Shown here piece by piece: positions 8,357 through 18,026 of a stretch of DNA of 64,000 nt (within the stretch, counting starts at the first letter, position 1; every line of letters starts with the position of its first letter). A model generated the notes under the pieces. That model was given only the letters and a program-made list of their open reading frames with translations, searched no databases and was not told the DNA's origin. Source of the stretch: CAVRTM01 sp963696105 (GTDB lineage: Bacteria > Actinomycetota > Actinomycetes > Actinomycetales > Dermatophilaceae); assembly GCA_963696105.1 (NCBI GenBank), contig CAVOIP010000005.1, forward strand, positions 744,001 through 808,000. The letters run 5' to 3'. The position numbers were made by a program, and so were the translations under genes.

Positions 8357-8575
8357 TCACGCGGTTCCGGAGGGTCGAGACCTCTTGGGACAACCCAGAC
8401 ACAGTCCTGACCAAGCCGATTCACGCCACCGTGCTGAGGCACTCGCGCGGGCCAGAGCACGGGCGGCCATGCCGAGCGCCACCGACGTCGGCCGGTCCTG
8501 TACGGCGACTGCCCCCTGCCCCCCGGGGTTCTGCACAGGGATCTCGGGCACCGTGCCGGGGGTGTTGCGGGGGGG

Positions 8576-10135
<1,560 letters not shown>

Positions 10136-10142
10136 GCCGACG

Positions 10143-10148
10143 ACTCTA
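10143..10148 (-). promoter_or_regulatory. -10 box of the DUF853 gene (leaderless)
   Basis: TAGAGT, seven bases, then the GTG at 10135. It lies back to back with the promoter of the gene at 10186. Confidence 0.45.
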
Positions 10149-10173
10149 GCCGGGGGCCCGCGCGGGGACTGCC

Positions 10174-10179
10174 TAAACT
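10174..10179 (+). promoter_or_regulatory. -10 box of the gene at 10186 (leaderless)
   Basis: TAAACT, six bases, then GTG 10186; no ribosome-binding site. Confidence 0.5.
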
Positions 10180-10185
10180 GGCGCG

Positions 10186-10482
10186 GTGATCTTCAAGGCC
10201 ATCGGCGACGCCCGTCCCTACCCCGACCACGGACTGGTGACCCCCCGCGACTGGTCGGAGGTGTCCCCGCGGATGGTGCGCCTGGACGAGCTGGTGACCA
10301 CCAAGCGCAACCTCGACCTCGGCGCGCTGCTGTCGGAGGACTCCACCTTCTACGGCGACCTGTTCGCCCACGTCGTGCAGTGGGAGGGGACGCTCTACCT
10401 CGAGGACGGGCTGCACCGCGCCCTGCGCGCGGCGCTGCACCAGCGCCCGGCGCTGCACGCCCGGGTGCTCGTGCTCAGCTGA
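10186..10482 (+). CDS. Conserved small actinobacterial protein with ParB-like motif
   Basis: A 98-residue protein of a family common in actinobacteria; function unknown. It contains QWEGTLYLEDGLHRALRAAL, which resembles the (D)G-x-HR motif of ParB/Srx-type domains, and the acidic segment MVRLDELVTTKRNLDLGALLSED. No signal peptide or membrane segment. It is divergent from the DUF853 ATPase gene with a 50-bp gap. The GTG start is supported by the leaderless promoter. Confidence 0.75.
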   Translation: MIFKAIGDARPYPDHGLVTPRDWSEVSPRMVRLDELVTTKRNLDLGALLSEDSTFYGDLFAHVVQWEGTLYLEDGLHRALRAALHQRPALHARVLVLS

Positions 10483-10600
10483 CCGGAGCGACCCACCGAC
10501 CGTCCACCGGCCCGACACCACATCGTTGTGAACCGGTCCTTGGCGCTGACCGCGTGCGGGGTGATCATCGACGCATCCGAATCACGGCAGGAGGGGACGC

Positions 10601-11474
10601 GTGAGCGAGACGGATGACTTCGGGCCCGACCCGACCGATCCGCGCCGGCGGCGGCTGCGGCGCCGGCACAGCATCATCCTCGTGACGGTGCTGGCCCTCA
10701 TGGTCGGCACGTTCGGTTACGCCGCGGCGTACATGCAGGGGTGGGTGGGTCAGGGCAGCGCCTCGACCGCCTCGTCCTGCCCCGCACCCGCACCCACGGT
10801 GCCCGCACCCAAACCGCAGCAGATCAAGCTCAACGTCTACAACGCAACCGACCAGCAGGGTCGCGCCACGGTGGTCGCCAAGGCGTTGCGCAAGCGCGAC
10901 TTCGTCATCACCACGGTGGCCAACGACCCGACGTACAACTCGGTGCCGGGTCCCGCGGAGGTGCGCTTCGGGACCAAGGGCGAGGCGGCAGCGACTGTGG
11001 TCGCCGGTCAGGTCAAGGGCGCCAAGCTCGTCCCCGACACCCGGACCGACCGCTCGGTCGACCTGGTCATCGGCCAGACGTTCACCCGGCTCATCGCGCA
11101 GCCACCCAAGCCGCCGACGCCGGCCCACAGCGTGACCATGAACGTCTACAACACGACCTTCCGCACCGGGCTGGCGTCCACCACGGCCAAGTCGCTGGCC
11201 GCCCGTGGGCTTCCGCATCGACAACGTGGGCAACGACCCGCACCCCAAGATCCTGTCCGTGAGCGGGCTCATCGTCTACGGCGACGACGGGGAGGACGCC
11301 GCCCGCCGGGTCGCCCTGCAGGTGGCCGGCACCAAGATGGTCAACGACCACCGCAGCGGCCGGACCGTGGACCTGATCCTGGGCAACGGCTACACGGGGC
11401 TGGTCCCGGTCAGCCAGGCCACGGCGTCGCCGGTGCCCACCACGGCGGCGCCGACGCCTAGCAGGAAGTGCTGA
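10601..11474 (+). pseudogene. Membrane-anchored tandem LytR_C domain protein, +1 frameshift
   Basis: A short cytoplasmic tail and one membrane helix (HSIILVTVLALMVGTFGYAAAY, residues about 27-48) precede two LytR C-terminal-type domains. The first is LNVYNATDQQGRATVVAKAL to VDLVIGQTF; the second, MNVYNTTFRTGLASTTAKSL, continues in another frame as FRIDNVGNDPHPK to VDLILGNGY. One extra base near 11208-11212 causes the shift; without it the gene is an uninterrupted 290-residue protein ending at 11474. There is no LCP catalytic domain, so it is not a wall-polymer transferase. GTG start with AGGAGGGG upstream. A smaller paralogue follows directly. Confidence 0.75.
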
Positions 11475-11551
11475 GCGTGCACAGGGCCTGAACGTCCTTT
11501 CCGTGGCTGTCCCGAGGGAGATGATCGGGGTCAGAGCTGAAGGGGAGGCGC

Positions 11552-12112
11552 GTGGTGAGCGACGTCCACGAAGCAGGGGCGCTGCGGCGACAGCGGCGAC
11601 GCAGGCGCCGCGCCGCGCTCACGATGACGTCGGTCCTGCTGCTGCTGGGCGGGACGTTCGTCTACGCGGTCGGCAACGTCCCGGGCATCGGCCGGACCGC
11701 GTCGGCACCGACCGCGGGCGGCTGTTCCCCCGGGCGTTCGTCCTCCGGCCGGGCGCTGCCCGCCCCCGACACCGTCCGGGTCAACGTCTACAACGCCACC
11801 AGCCGCCAGGGCCTGGCCGGGAGCGTGGCCGCCTCCCTGCGGGCGCAGGGGTTCACCGTGTTGACGGTCGGCAACGACCCGCAGCACCGCCACCTCAAGG
11901 GCCGCGGCGAGATCCGGTACGGCGCCCGCGGCGCGCTGGCTGCGCAGACGGCGCACGTGTGGATGGCCGGGGCCCGGCTGGTCAAGGACCACCGGCGGGA
12001 CGCGACCATCGACCTCGTGGCCGGCAAGCGGTTCTCCGCCCTGCGGTCCCCGCCGCCGCCCCCGGTCCCGTCCGGCGCGGCGGGTGCAGGGCGCCCTGCG
12101 TCCGGCTGCTGA
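11552..12112 (+). CDS. Membrane-anchored LytR_C domain protein
   Basis: A paralogue of the preceding gene with a single domain, 186 aa. A run of arginines and one membrane helix (ALTMTSVLLLLGGTFVYAVG, about residues 21-40) are followed by the extracytoplasmic LytR_C domain (VRVNVYNATSRQGLAGSVAASL to IDLVAGKRF) and a proline-rich tail. The LytR_C domain is found at the end of LytR-CpsA-Psr proteins; here it stands alone. Start GTG 11552 (or 11555) with GGGGAGG upstream. Probably in one transcript with 10601-11474. Confidence 0.85.
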   Translation: MVSDVHEAGALRRQRRRRRRAALTMTSVLLLLGGTFVYAVGNVPGIGRTASAPTAGGCSPGRSSSGRALPAPDTVRVNVYNATSRQGLAGSVAASLRAQGFTVLTVGNDPQHRHLKGRGEIRYGARGALAAQTAHVWMAGARLVKDHRRDATIDLVAGKRFSALRSPPPPPVPSGAAGAGRPASGC

Positions 12113-12183
12113 CCGGCGTGCGCCGGCGAGGACTGCTCCTGCGACGCGCACGGACAGAGGGTGGGTCTCGACCCTCCCCGGGA

Positions 12184-12189
12184 TAGCGT
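12184..12189 (+). promoter_or_regulatory. -10 box of the BtuF-like gene (leaderless)
   Basis: TAGCGT, six bases, then GTG 12196; no Shine-Dalgarno. A small GAGGGT/ACCCTC hairpin (12157-12176) lies just before it. Confidence 0.5.
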
Positions 12190-12195
12190 CGGGGC

Positions 12196-13080
12196 GTGAA
12201 CATCGTCTCGCTGCTGCCGTCGGCCACCGAGATCCTCTACGCGGTGGGCGCCGGCGAGGACGTGGTCGGGGTGACCTTCGAGTGCGACCACCCGCAGGAG
12301 GCCCGCACGCGCCGCATCGTGTCCACGAGCGCCTTGCCGCAGGGGCTGGACCCAGCGGCCATCGACGCGGCCGTCCGGGCCCGGATCGCCGCCGGCGAGG
12401 ACCTCTACCACCTCGACCGCGGCGCGCTCGCGGACCTGGACGCCGACCTCGTGGTGACGCAGGACCTGTGCGCGGTGTGTGCGGTCGACGTCTCCGAGGT
12501 CACGGCCGCCCTCGAGCACCTGGGCTGCCACGCGGAGGTGCTCACCACCGACCCCCACGACCTCGAGCAGGTGCTGGACTCCGTGGTGCAGGTCGGCTCG
12601 GCGACCGGCCACGAGGCCGAGGCCCTGGCCCTGGTCGAGGGCCTGCGAGCGCGCCTGGACGCCGTTGCCGCGCGGGTGGCCGGCCGGCCCCGGCCGCGCA
12701 CGGTGGTGCTGGAGTGGACCGACCCGCCGTTCGCCCCGGGCCACTGGGTGCCCGAGATGGTGCAGCTCGCCGGCGGTCAGTGTGTCCTGGGCCGCGCGGG
12801 CGAGCGGTCCGTGCCGACCACCTGGGCCGACGTCGCGGCCGCCGCGCCGGACCTCGTCGTCTCGGCACCGTGCGGCTTCGACCTGGCGGACTCGGACCGG
12901 GTGGCCCAGGAGCTGCTGGCGACCGGGAGGCTGCCGGACGGCGTACCGGTCTGGGCGGTGGACGCCAACGCCTCCTTCGCCCGGCCGGGCCCCCGCCTGG
13001 TCGACGGCATCGAGGCGCTGGCCGCGATCCTGCACGGGGACCAGGAGCCTGACCCGGTCCTGGCCCGTCGCCTGCGGTGA
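12196..13080 (+). CDS. Cobalamin-binding (BtuF-like) substrate-binding fold protein, no signal peptide
   Basis: A 294-residue protein of the periplasmic-binding-protein class III fold (PF01497 type). It begins directly with MNIVSLLPSATEILYAVGAG, the usual first strand of mature BtuF/FhuD domains, and keeps LVVTQDLCAVCAVDVSEV and the central long helix. There is no signal peptide or lipobox and no ABC permease or ATPase nearby. It may therefore be a cytoplasmic corrinoid-binding protein rather than an importer subunit. The next gene starts within its stop codon (GTGA). Confidence 0.83.
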   Translation: MNIVSLLPSATEILYAVGAGEDVVGVTFECDHPQEARTRRIVSTSALPQGLDPAAIDAAVRARIAAGEDLYHLDRGALADLDADLVVTQDLCAVCAVDVSEVTAALEHLGCHAEVLTTDPHDLEQVLDSVVQVGSATGHEAEALALVEGLRARLDAVAARVAGRPRPRTVVLEWTDPPFAPGHWVPEMVQLAGGQCVLGRAGERSVPTTWADVAAAAPDLVVSAPCGFDLADSDRVAQELLATGRLPDGVPVWAVDANASFARPGPRLVDGIEALAAILHGDQEPDPVLARRLR

Positions 13081-13481
13081 GGACCGGCGAGGTGTCCCTG
13101 CTGGCGACGATCGCGGCCGGCGGGGCGATCGGGGCGGCCGCCCGCTACGGCGCCGGGCAGGAGTGGCCGGTCGCCGGCGGCGCCTTCCCCCTTCCCACGA
13201 TGGTCGTCAACGTCCTGGGCTGCGGGCTCATCGGCGTGCTGATGGTCCTGGTCGAGGAGCTATGGACCGGCCGCCGGCTGCTGCGCCCGTTCCTCGGGAC
13301 CGGGATGCTCGGCGGGTTCACCACCTTCTCGACGTACGCGATCGACCTCCAGCGCCTGTTCACCACCGGCCACACCGGCACCGCGGTGGCCTACCTCGTC
13401 GCCACCCCCCTCGCGGCGCTGCTGGCCGTCTGGGCCACGAGCCGCGCCACGCAGCGGCTGCTCGCACGGAGGCGGCCATGA
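13077..13481 (+). CDS. crcB: Fluoride channel subunit CrcB/Fluc, first copy
   Basis: Fluoride-specific export channel subunit, 134 aa, with four hydrophobic segments. The family signatures NVLGCGLIGVL and the TM3 motif GGFTTFSTYAID (Phe-box and central Thr-Ser-Thr) are present. The GTG start overlaps the preceding stop. A second copy follows 31 bp later; such pairs form heterodimeric channels in many Gram-positives. No fluoride riboswitch was recognisable upstream. Confidence 0.93.
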   Translation: MRTGEVSLLATIAAGGAIGAAARYGAGQEWPVAGGAFPLPTMVVNVLGCGLIGVLMVLVEELWTGRRLLRPFLGTGMLGGFTTFSTYAIDLQRLFTTGHTGTAVAYLVATPLAALLAVWATSRATQRLLARRRP

Positions 13482-13512
13482 CGCCGCCCGTGCGCGGTCC
13501 CGGACCCCGCCG

Positions 13513-13887
13513 ATGAGCCTGCTGCTGGTTCTGGCCGGCGCCGCGGTCGGCGCGCCGCTGCGCTTCCTCACCGACCGTGCCGTGCAGGCGCGCCACGACA
13601 CGGTCCTGCCGTGGGGCACGTTCACCGTCAACGTCGTCGGCTCACTCGTCCTCGGCGTCCTGGCCGGGGCGGTGAGCACCGGCGGCGCGTCGTCCGGTGT
13701 GCAGCTGGCGGTCGGCAGCGGGTTCTGCGGCGCGCTGAGCACGTACTCGACGTTCTCGTACGAGACCCTGCGGCTGCTGGAGGGTGGCGGCCGCATTCCC
13801 GCCGTGGCCAACGTCGTCGGCAGCATCGTGGGCGGGCTGCTCGCCGCTGCAGCAGGATTCGCGCTCGGCGCCACCGTCTGGCCCTGA
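13513..13887 (+). CDS. crcB: Fluoride channel subunit CrcB/Fluc, second copy
   Basis: 124-residue partner of the previous gene. Four membrane segments, with NVVGSLVLGVLAG and the TM3 motif GFCGALSTYSTFSYETL. ATG start. Sequence divergence from the first copy fits an obligate antiparallel heterodimer (Fluc1/Fluc2). The gene is followed by about 170 bp with no recognised gene. Confidence 0.93.
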   Translation: MSLLLVLAGAAVGAPLRFLTDRAVQARHDTVLPWGTFTVNVVGSLVLGVLAGAVSTGGASSGVQLAVGSGFCGALSTYSTFSYETLRLLEGGGRIPAVANVVGSIVGGLLAAAAGFALGATVWP

Positions 13888-14055
13888 GGCCGCCTCGTCC
13901 TGGCGTCAGCGTGGGCCGGCTCCTGGACCGCTCCGACGGGTGGCCGCCCCGGGGCCGCCTGGCGTTGACCGGGCGGTCAGTCAGGCGCAGACTCGGAGGT
14001 ATCCGGTCCGCCTCAGGACGACGGGCCACCGCCCAACGAGAGGTCGTGGGTCCAC

Positions 14056-14418
14056 ATGAGGAAGTGGGCGCATCCACAGGACTTCGTCGCACTGCTCGCC
14101 GGCGTCTACGCCGCGTTGTCGCCCATCTGGACGACGAGCACGAGCAGGTCCACCAGCACCATGGTCGTGCTGGGTGTCATCACGGCCCTCCTGGCCATCG
14201 GGTCGCTGTACCGGCCCGACATGATGGCGTTCGAGGGCTCCATCGCCGGAATGGGCGTGCTGTTCATCATCGCCCCGTGGGTCATGGGGTTCAGCGGCAC
14301 CCGGCCGATGGCCTGGACCGCCTGGGTCGTCGGCATCGTCACGCTCGCCGTCGGCGTCTGGGACGTCCAGCTCACCCGGACCGCCCACCACGGTGGCGGC
14401 ATGGCCGCGTCCCACTGA
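14056..14418 (+). CDS. SPW-repeat membrane protein
   Basis: A 120-residue protein with two SPW-type repeats: the first around LLAGVYAALSPIW, the second around IAGMGVLFIIAPWVMGFS. About four membrane helices. The function of the family is unknown. The TetR gene begins 13 bp after its stop, so the regulator may control it. Confidence 0.85.
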   Translation: MRKWAHPQDFVALLAGVYAALSPIWTTSTSRSTSTMVVLGVITALLAIGSLYRPDMMAFEGSIAGMGVLFIIAPWVMGFSGTRPMAWTAWVVGIVTLAVGVWDVQLTRTAHHGGGMAASH

Positions 14419-14431
14419 CAGGAGAGTCGCC

Positions 14432-15046
14432 ATGGTGCGGGCCCGTCGGTCACCGTCCCGGCGCATCGCCGAGCCCGCCCGTGGCAGAGGCGACGACGCG
14501 GCCGCGCGCGACCGGATCCTCGACGCCGCAGAGGAGCTCATCGCGGAGGCCGGGTACGACGCCACCCCCACCGCGCGCATCGCCGAGCGCGCGGGCGTCG
14601 CCAAGGGCCTGGTCTTCTACTACTTCCCTCGCAAGGACGACGTGCTCACGTCGCTCTTCGCCGAGCGGCTGCCGTCACACCCGCTGTGCAGCGTCGGGGC
14701 GGTGGCGGTGGCCGGCGACGTGTCAGGATCGCTGCTGCGGCTCGCCCACCGGCTCGACCTCGCTGGCCGGAACTCCCGCGTGCTGCGCGCGATCCTGTTC
14801 CGCGAGGCCGGAACCCATGCCGAGGTGCGACGACACCTCGAAGCGCTGCACGCCGGCCTGCTGGAGCTGACCGAACGCGTCCTCGACGCGGCGAGCCCTC
14901 GACAGCTGGACCGTCAACGACGGCGCCAGGCGGCGGGCACGTACGTCGCGGTCCTGCTGCATCACGCCAACACCCACCGGTACGACGGCCCGGTGCCCGA
15001 CGTCGCCGCCGCAGCCGACCTCATCTCCCGCGCGCTGACCGCCTGA
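14432..15046 (+). CDS. TetR-family transcriptional regulator
   Basis: 204 aa. The N-terminal HTH reads ILDAAEELIAEAGYDATPTARIAERAGVAKGLVFYYFPRKDDVL (about residues 29-72), the classic TetR signature. The C-terminal ligand domain is unassigned. ATG 14432 has AGGAGAG seven bases upstream and is preferred over an in-frame upstream start inside the SPW gene. Probably autoregulatory and controlling the SPW gene; the ligand is unknown. Confidence 0.9.
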   Translation: MVRARRSPSRRIAEPARGRGDDAAARDRILDAAEELIAEAGYDATPTARIAERAGVAKGLVFYYFPRKDDVLTSLFAERLPSHPLCSVGAVAVAGDVSGSLLRLAHRLDLAGRNSRVLRAILFREAGTHAEVRRHLEALHAGLLELTERVLDAASPRQLDRQRRRQAAGTYVAVLLHHANTHRYDGPVPDVAAAADLISRALTA

Positions 15047-15138
15047 CGGGCGCTCCGCGCTGCCGGTCCGGGCGCACCTGGCGCCTGCTCCTCGCGCCCG
15101 GTTCCCGCCCCGCCCCTGCGCCGTTCCCCCGACCAGGG

Positions 15139-16416
15139 TCAGGAGGTGGGGAACGGTGTCGACGCGGCATCGGTCGTGCGCGCCAGGAGGCTGCGGGCCG
15201 CCTCGACCGCGAGGTCGCGGTCGTCGGTGAGGACATAGCTGAACCGCCGGTCGGCATCAGCCCCCGCGTCGCCGAAGTCGTGGGCCGTCAGCAGCCGGGT
15301 CCAGGACGACGTGATGACGACGATCGTCCACTCACGCCGCAGCGGGTCCGCGGCATCCAGTGTCGCGCTGCTCGCGTGCGGCACCGGCGGCGCGTCGATG
15401 CCCTCGCCGAGCATGGCGACCATGCAGCCGGCGCGACTGAGCTCGCCGTACCGCTGCAGCGTGCTCGGGACGAGGTGACGTGCACTCTGGAAGCAGGACA
15501 GGATCATCGCCGCGCCACCGGCGGCGAGCGCCTCGCGCTCGATCTCCTTGCTGACGGCGATGAGGGCGCGCTTGTCCGCGACCTGGGGCGCGTGCCGGGC
15601 GCTGGCGAGGGTGAACGGGCTGGAGTGCGCCTCCAGCAGCTGCTGCGTGCGCTGACCCAGCATGTGCGCGACGGCGGCCACCTCCTCGGCGTGCCCACCC
15701 CGGCCGAGGTAGCGCGGCCCCGCGGCCAGGGTGGCGCCCAGCATGCGGACCGTGTTCTCGTCCGAGGGCGACGTGACACCGTCGACCATGACGATGCTGC
15801 CGGTCAGGGCCGTGTGGGTGCGCACCGCCTCGAAGACCTCGCTCATCTGGCGCAGCTCGAAGGCCCGCAGGACGCTCACATCCAGCCGCACGATCTCGGG
15901 ATCGAGCAGCGGCAGCACGGCGAGCGACGCCACGGACGCTCCCACACCGCGTACGGCGACCGTCCACCCGTCACGGCGCGCGCGCTCAGCGGCACGCAGC
16001 GTGGCGGCCGGATGGCTCAGCACGCGGGCGCTGTCGATCTGCAGGACCAGCCGCTGACGCAGGGCCGGCTCCTCCTCGGCCAGCGTCGCGAGCGCCTCCA
16101 CGGGGCTGTCGAGGAAGACCCGGGTGCGGTCGCCGGCACCGGGACCGACCGCCGCGACGGCCCGCATCGCCGCGCGCCGGCACAGCGTGCCCAGCTCGGC
16201 GGCATCCGGCGACGCCTGGACGGCATCACGGAACGCGGCCGGCTGCTCCAGCACGCCGCTGCGGCCCGACACGACGACGTCATACCCGACGACGCGTCCG
16301 GACCCGCTCTGCACCACCGGTCGGACCTGGGTCTGCACCGCTCCTGCGCGGACCGCCTGACCCACGTCGCCACCCGGGGTGGCGTCGAAGGCGGGCGCGC
16401 TGGACGTCGTCGTCAT
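15139..16416 (-). CDS. Degenerate EAL domain plus DICT sensory domain protein
   Basis: A 425-residue cytoplasmic protein. Residues about 25-230 match the EAL fold (QVRPVVQSGSGRVVGYDVVV, later GGVTSP-type and LDPEIVRLDVSVLR strands). The catalytic EAL signature is replaced by DVV and other metal ligands are not seen, so c-di-GMP hydrolysis is unlikely. Residues about 265-420 match DICT (SKEIEREALAAGG, SCFQSARHLVPSTLQRYGEL, DPLRREWTIVVI, RRFSYVLTDDRDL), a sensory domain tied to diguanylate cyclases. The ATG at 16416 (GGAG upstream) is preferred to the longer open frame reaching 16569. Probable signalling adaptor. Confidence 0.78.
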   Translation of the reverse strand: MTTTSSAPAFDATPGGDVGQAVRAGAVQTQVRPVVQSGSGRVVGYDVVVSGRSGVLEQPAAFRDAVQASPDAAELGTLCRRAAMRAVAAVGPGAGDRTRVFLDSPVEALATLAEEEPALRQRLVLQIDSARVLSHPAATLRAAERARRDGWTVAVRGVGASVASLAVLPLLDPEIVRLDVSVLRAFELRQMSEVFEAVRTHTALTGSIVMVDGVTSPSDENTVRMLGATLAAGPRYLGRGGHAEEVAAVAHMLGQRTQQLLEAHSSPFTLASARHAPQVADKRALIAVSKEIEREALAAGGAAMILSCFQSARHLVPSTLQRYGELSRAGCMVAMLGEGIDAPPVPHASSATLDAADPLRREWTIVVITSSWTRLLTAHDFGDAGADADRRFSYVLTDDRDLAVEAARSLLARTTDAASTPFPTS

Positions 16417-16605
16417 GGTCACTCCGGTCCTCACCTGCAGCGCAGGCGTCAGGGGCAGGCTCAGCGTCGCCCGGTACCCCCGGTGCCGCAGGGCAAACCT
16501 GGACGCGCGGCAGGTCACGGCCGACCGGTCGCACCGCTGGACCGCCCGGTTCCAGACCTCGTCGGTCACGCGCCGGCGGAAAGCCGCGCCGGCGGCTGAC
16601 TCCGG

Positions 16606-17274
16606 CTACGAGGGCAGGATGTTGATGGCCCGGGAGATGACCAGCAGGCCGATCACCAGCGACGTCGCGGCCTCGACCAGCATGGTGAGCTTGCCCCAGG
16701 TCCTCACCGGCAACGTGTCGGTCGGGCTGAACGCGGTGGCGTTGGTGAACGCGAGGTACAGATAGTCCGCGTACTGCGGCCTCCAGCGCCCTGGGACGCT
16801 GTCGGGGAAGGCCTCCTCGGGGAACACGAACGCCGCCTGCGACGGGGCGCCGATTGCCCGAGCCGCCGGGCCGCCGCGGTCGAACTGCCAGAAGCACAGG
16901 CTGAACGCGATGACGTTCGTCGCCCAGATGACCCCGCCGACCGCGAGCAGTGTCCCGGCGGAGATCTGCGGGTGGCCGGTGATGATCGTGCGGACCAGCT
17001 CGACGATGGAGAAGGTGTTGTCCACGATGATCACCGCGAGCAGCAACGTGGTCAGGCGCCGCAGCACCGGCGAGGTGCGGTCGATCCGACCCGGGTCGCC
17101 GATGATGAGAGCCGCCAGGAGCAGGATCTCGACGACGGCGAACGGCCAGTGGGACCGGTACGGGGGTGGCAGGCCCAGCCGCATCAAGGTCGCGGCCAGC
17201 ACCGCCAGCGCCATGGGCCATCTGCGTTCGCCCGCGCCCCCGTTGACCTGTCGTGCCTCTCCAGACTGCGACAT
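16606..17274 (-). CDS. DUF1345 family membrane protein
   Basis: A 222-residue protein with five to six hydrophobic helices. The C-terminal family signature QYADYLYLAFTNATAFSPTD, followed by a last helix and AINIL, is typical of DUF1345, whose members resemble two-helix ion channels; function unproven. ATG 17274 is chosen because the frame upstream runs through non-coding-looking sequence. It is 189 bp from the DICT gene. Confidence 0.82.
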   Translation of the reverse strand: MSQSGEARQVNGGAGERRWPMALAVLAATLMRLGLPPPYRSHWPFAVVEILLLAALIIGDPGRIDRTSPVLRRLTTLLLAVIIVDNTFSIVELVRTIITGHPQISAGTLLAVGGVIWATNVIAFSLCFWQFDRGGPAARAIGAPSQAAFVFPEEAFPDSVPGRWRPQYADYLYLAFTNATAFSPTDTLPVRTWGKLTMLVEAATSLVIGLLVISRAINILPS

Positions 17275-17795
17275 GGTCCTCAGTATCGAGCCCTGGCGTC
17301 GGCCTGGGCCAGAGCTCCCCGCCACAGCCGTGCCTTCAGCACGCCAGCGTGATCTGGCCTCTGAGGAGGTCAGCTGGACGAGACCTGAGACTGGACGCGA
17401 ACGCCGAGGCGGTCCTGATGGGACCGCCTCGGCGTTCGTCCTGCTCAGAGCTGGCGAGGGAGTTACGGAACTCCGCGTCGTGCGTGGATGGCGGGCTTCT
17501 GCGAGGGTCGGCGGTGGCGGCCCCCACGTTTTCGCGAAGTCATCCCCCACGGTTTCTACTGTGAGCGGTAGAAACGCGCCGACGCTGCCAGGAGAACTGC
17601 TCAGCGTGCGCGCACATGGTGTGTCCTGCTGGTCACCGTAGCGACCACCGCGGACATAGGACGAGAGGCAGCACGTCCACCGTTTCCACCCAGAGCCAGA
17701 GAGTGGCACTGCCGGCACGCACCAAGGCGAAGGCCCAAACGGCCCCGCAGCCGACACGCGAGTCTTCGCCCCGGCGAACCGTAGGACTTGCCGCT
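17275..17795. other. Intergenic stretch without a convincing gene
   Basis: It contains the strong hairpin at 17399-17437 and an inverted repeat GTTTCTAC-N8-GTAGAAAC (17552-17575). Open frames here have no coding character and are extensions of neighbours or shadows. Confidence 0.5.
17399..17437. terminator. Strong GC-rich hairpin
   Basis: A 17-bp perfect stem (17399-17415 with 17421-17437) and a five-base loop. It separates the DUF1345 gene from the IS110 region. Confidence 0.6.
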
Positions 17796-17826
17796 CATCG
17801 GCTGCTTGTTTCATTGACGTATGGCC

Positions 17827-17987
17827 GGTGCCTGGCGAGGCTCGGTCCAGGCGCCCGGGCTGTCGCTCTCACATCGGCTGCTCACCTTGGTGTGGCTCTC
17901 ATTTGGCCTGCGCAGTCCGGACGTCGTTCCCAGGGCAGGGAGAGGCTCAAGAGGGGTGTGCCCAGCTCAAAGCAGCGTTGCCCTCCC
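17827..17987 (+). ncRNA. Candidate IS110 bridge RNA region
   Basis: Between the presumed left end and the transposase are two strong hairpins. The first has a 9-bp stem (17827-17835 with 17847-17855, one G-T pair). The second pairs 17938-17946 with 17980-17987 (eight pairs, one bulge) around a large loop that contains GGG-TGTG-CCC. IS110 elements are known to encode a bridge RNA in this position. The loops that would bind donor and target were not assigned. Confidence 0.35.
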
Positions 17988-18026
17988 GGCTCGACGACCA
18001 GAGAGCTTCGAGCAGAGGAGGACGGC

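Noticed and set aside
12900..13076. Fluoride riboswitch before the crcB pair
   Set aside because: The upstream sequence is coding (BtuF-like gene) and the crcB start overlaps its stop; no riboswitch fold is recognisable.
14393..14431. Earlier in-frame start for the TetR gene
   Set aside because: It would overlap the SPW gene, and ATG 14432 has a good ribosome-binding site.
16417..16569. N-terminal extension of the DICT protein
   Set aside because: The added residues are Arg/Cys-rich and unlike any domain; ATG 16416 has GGAG at a good distance.
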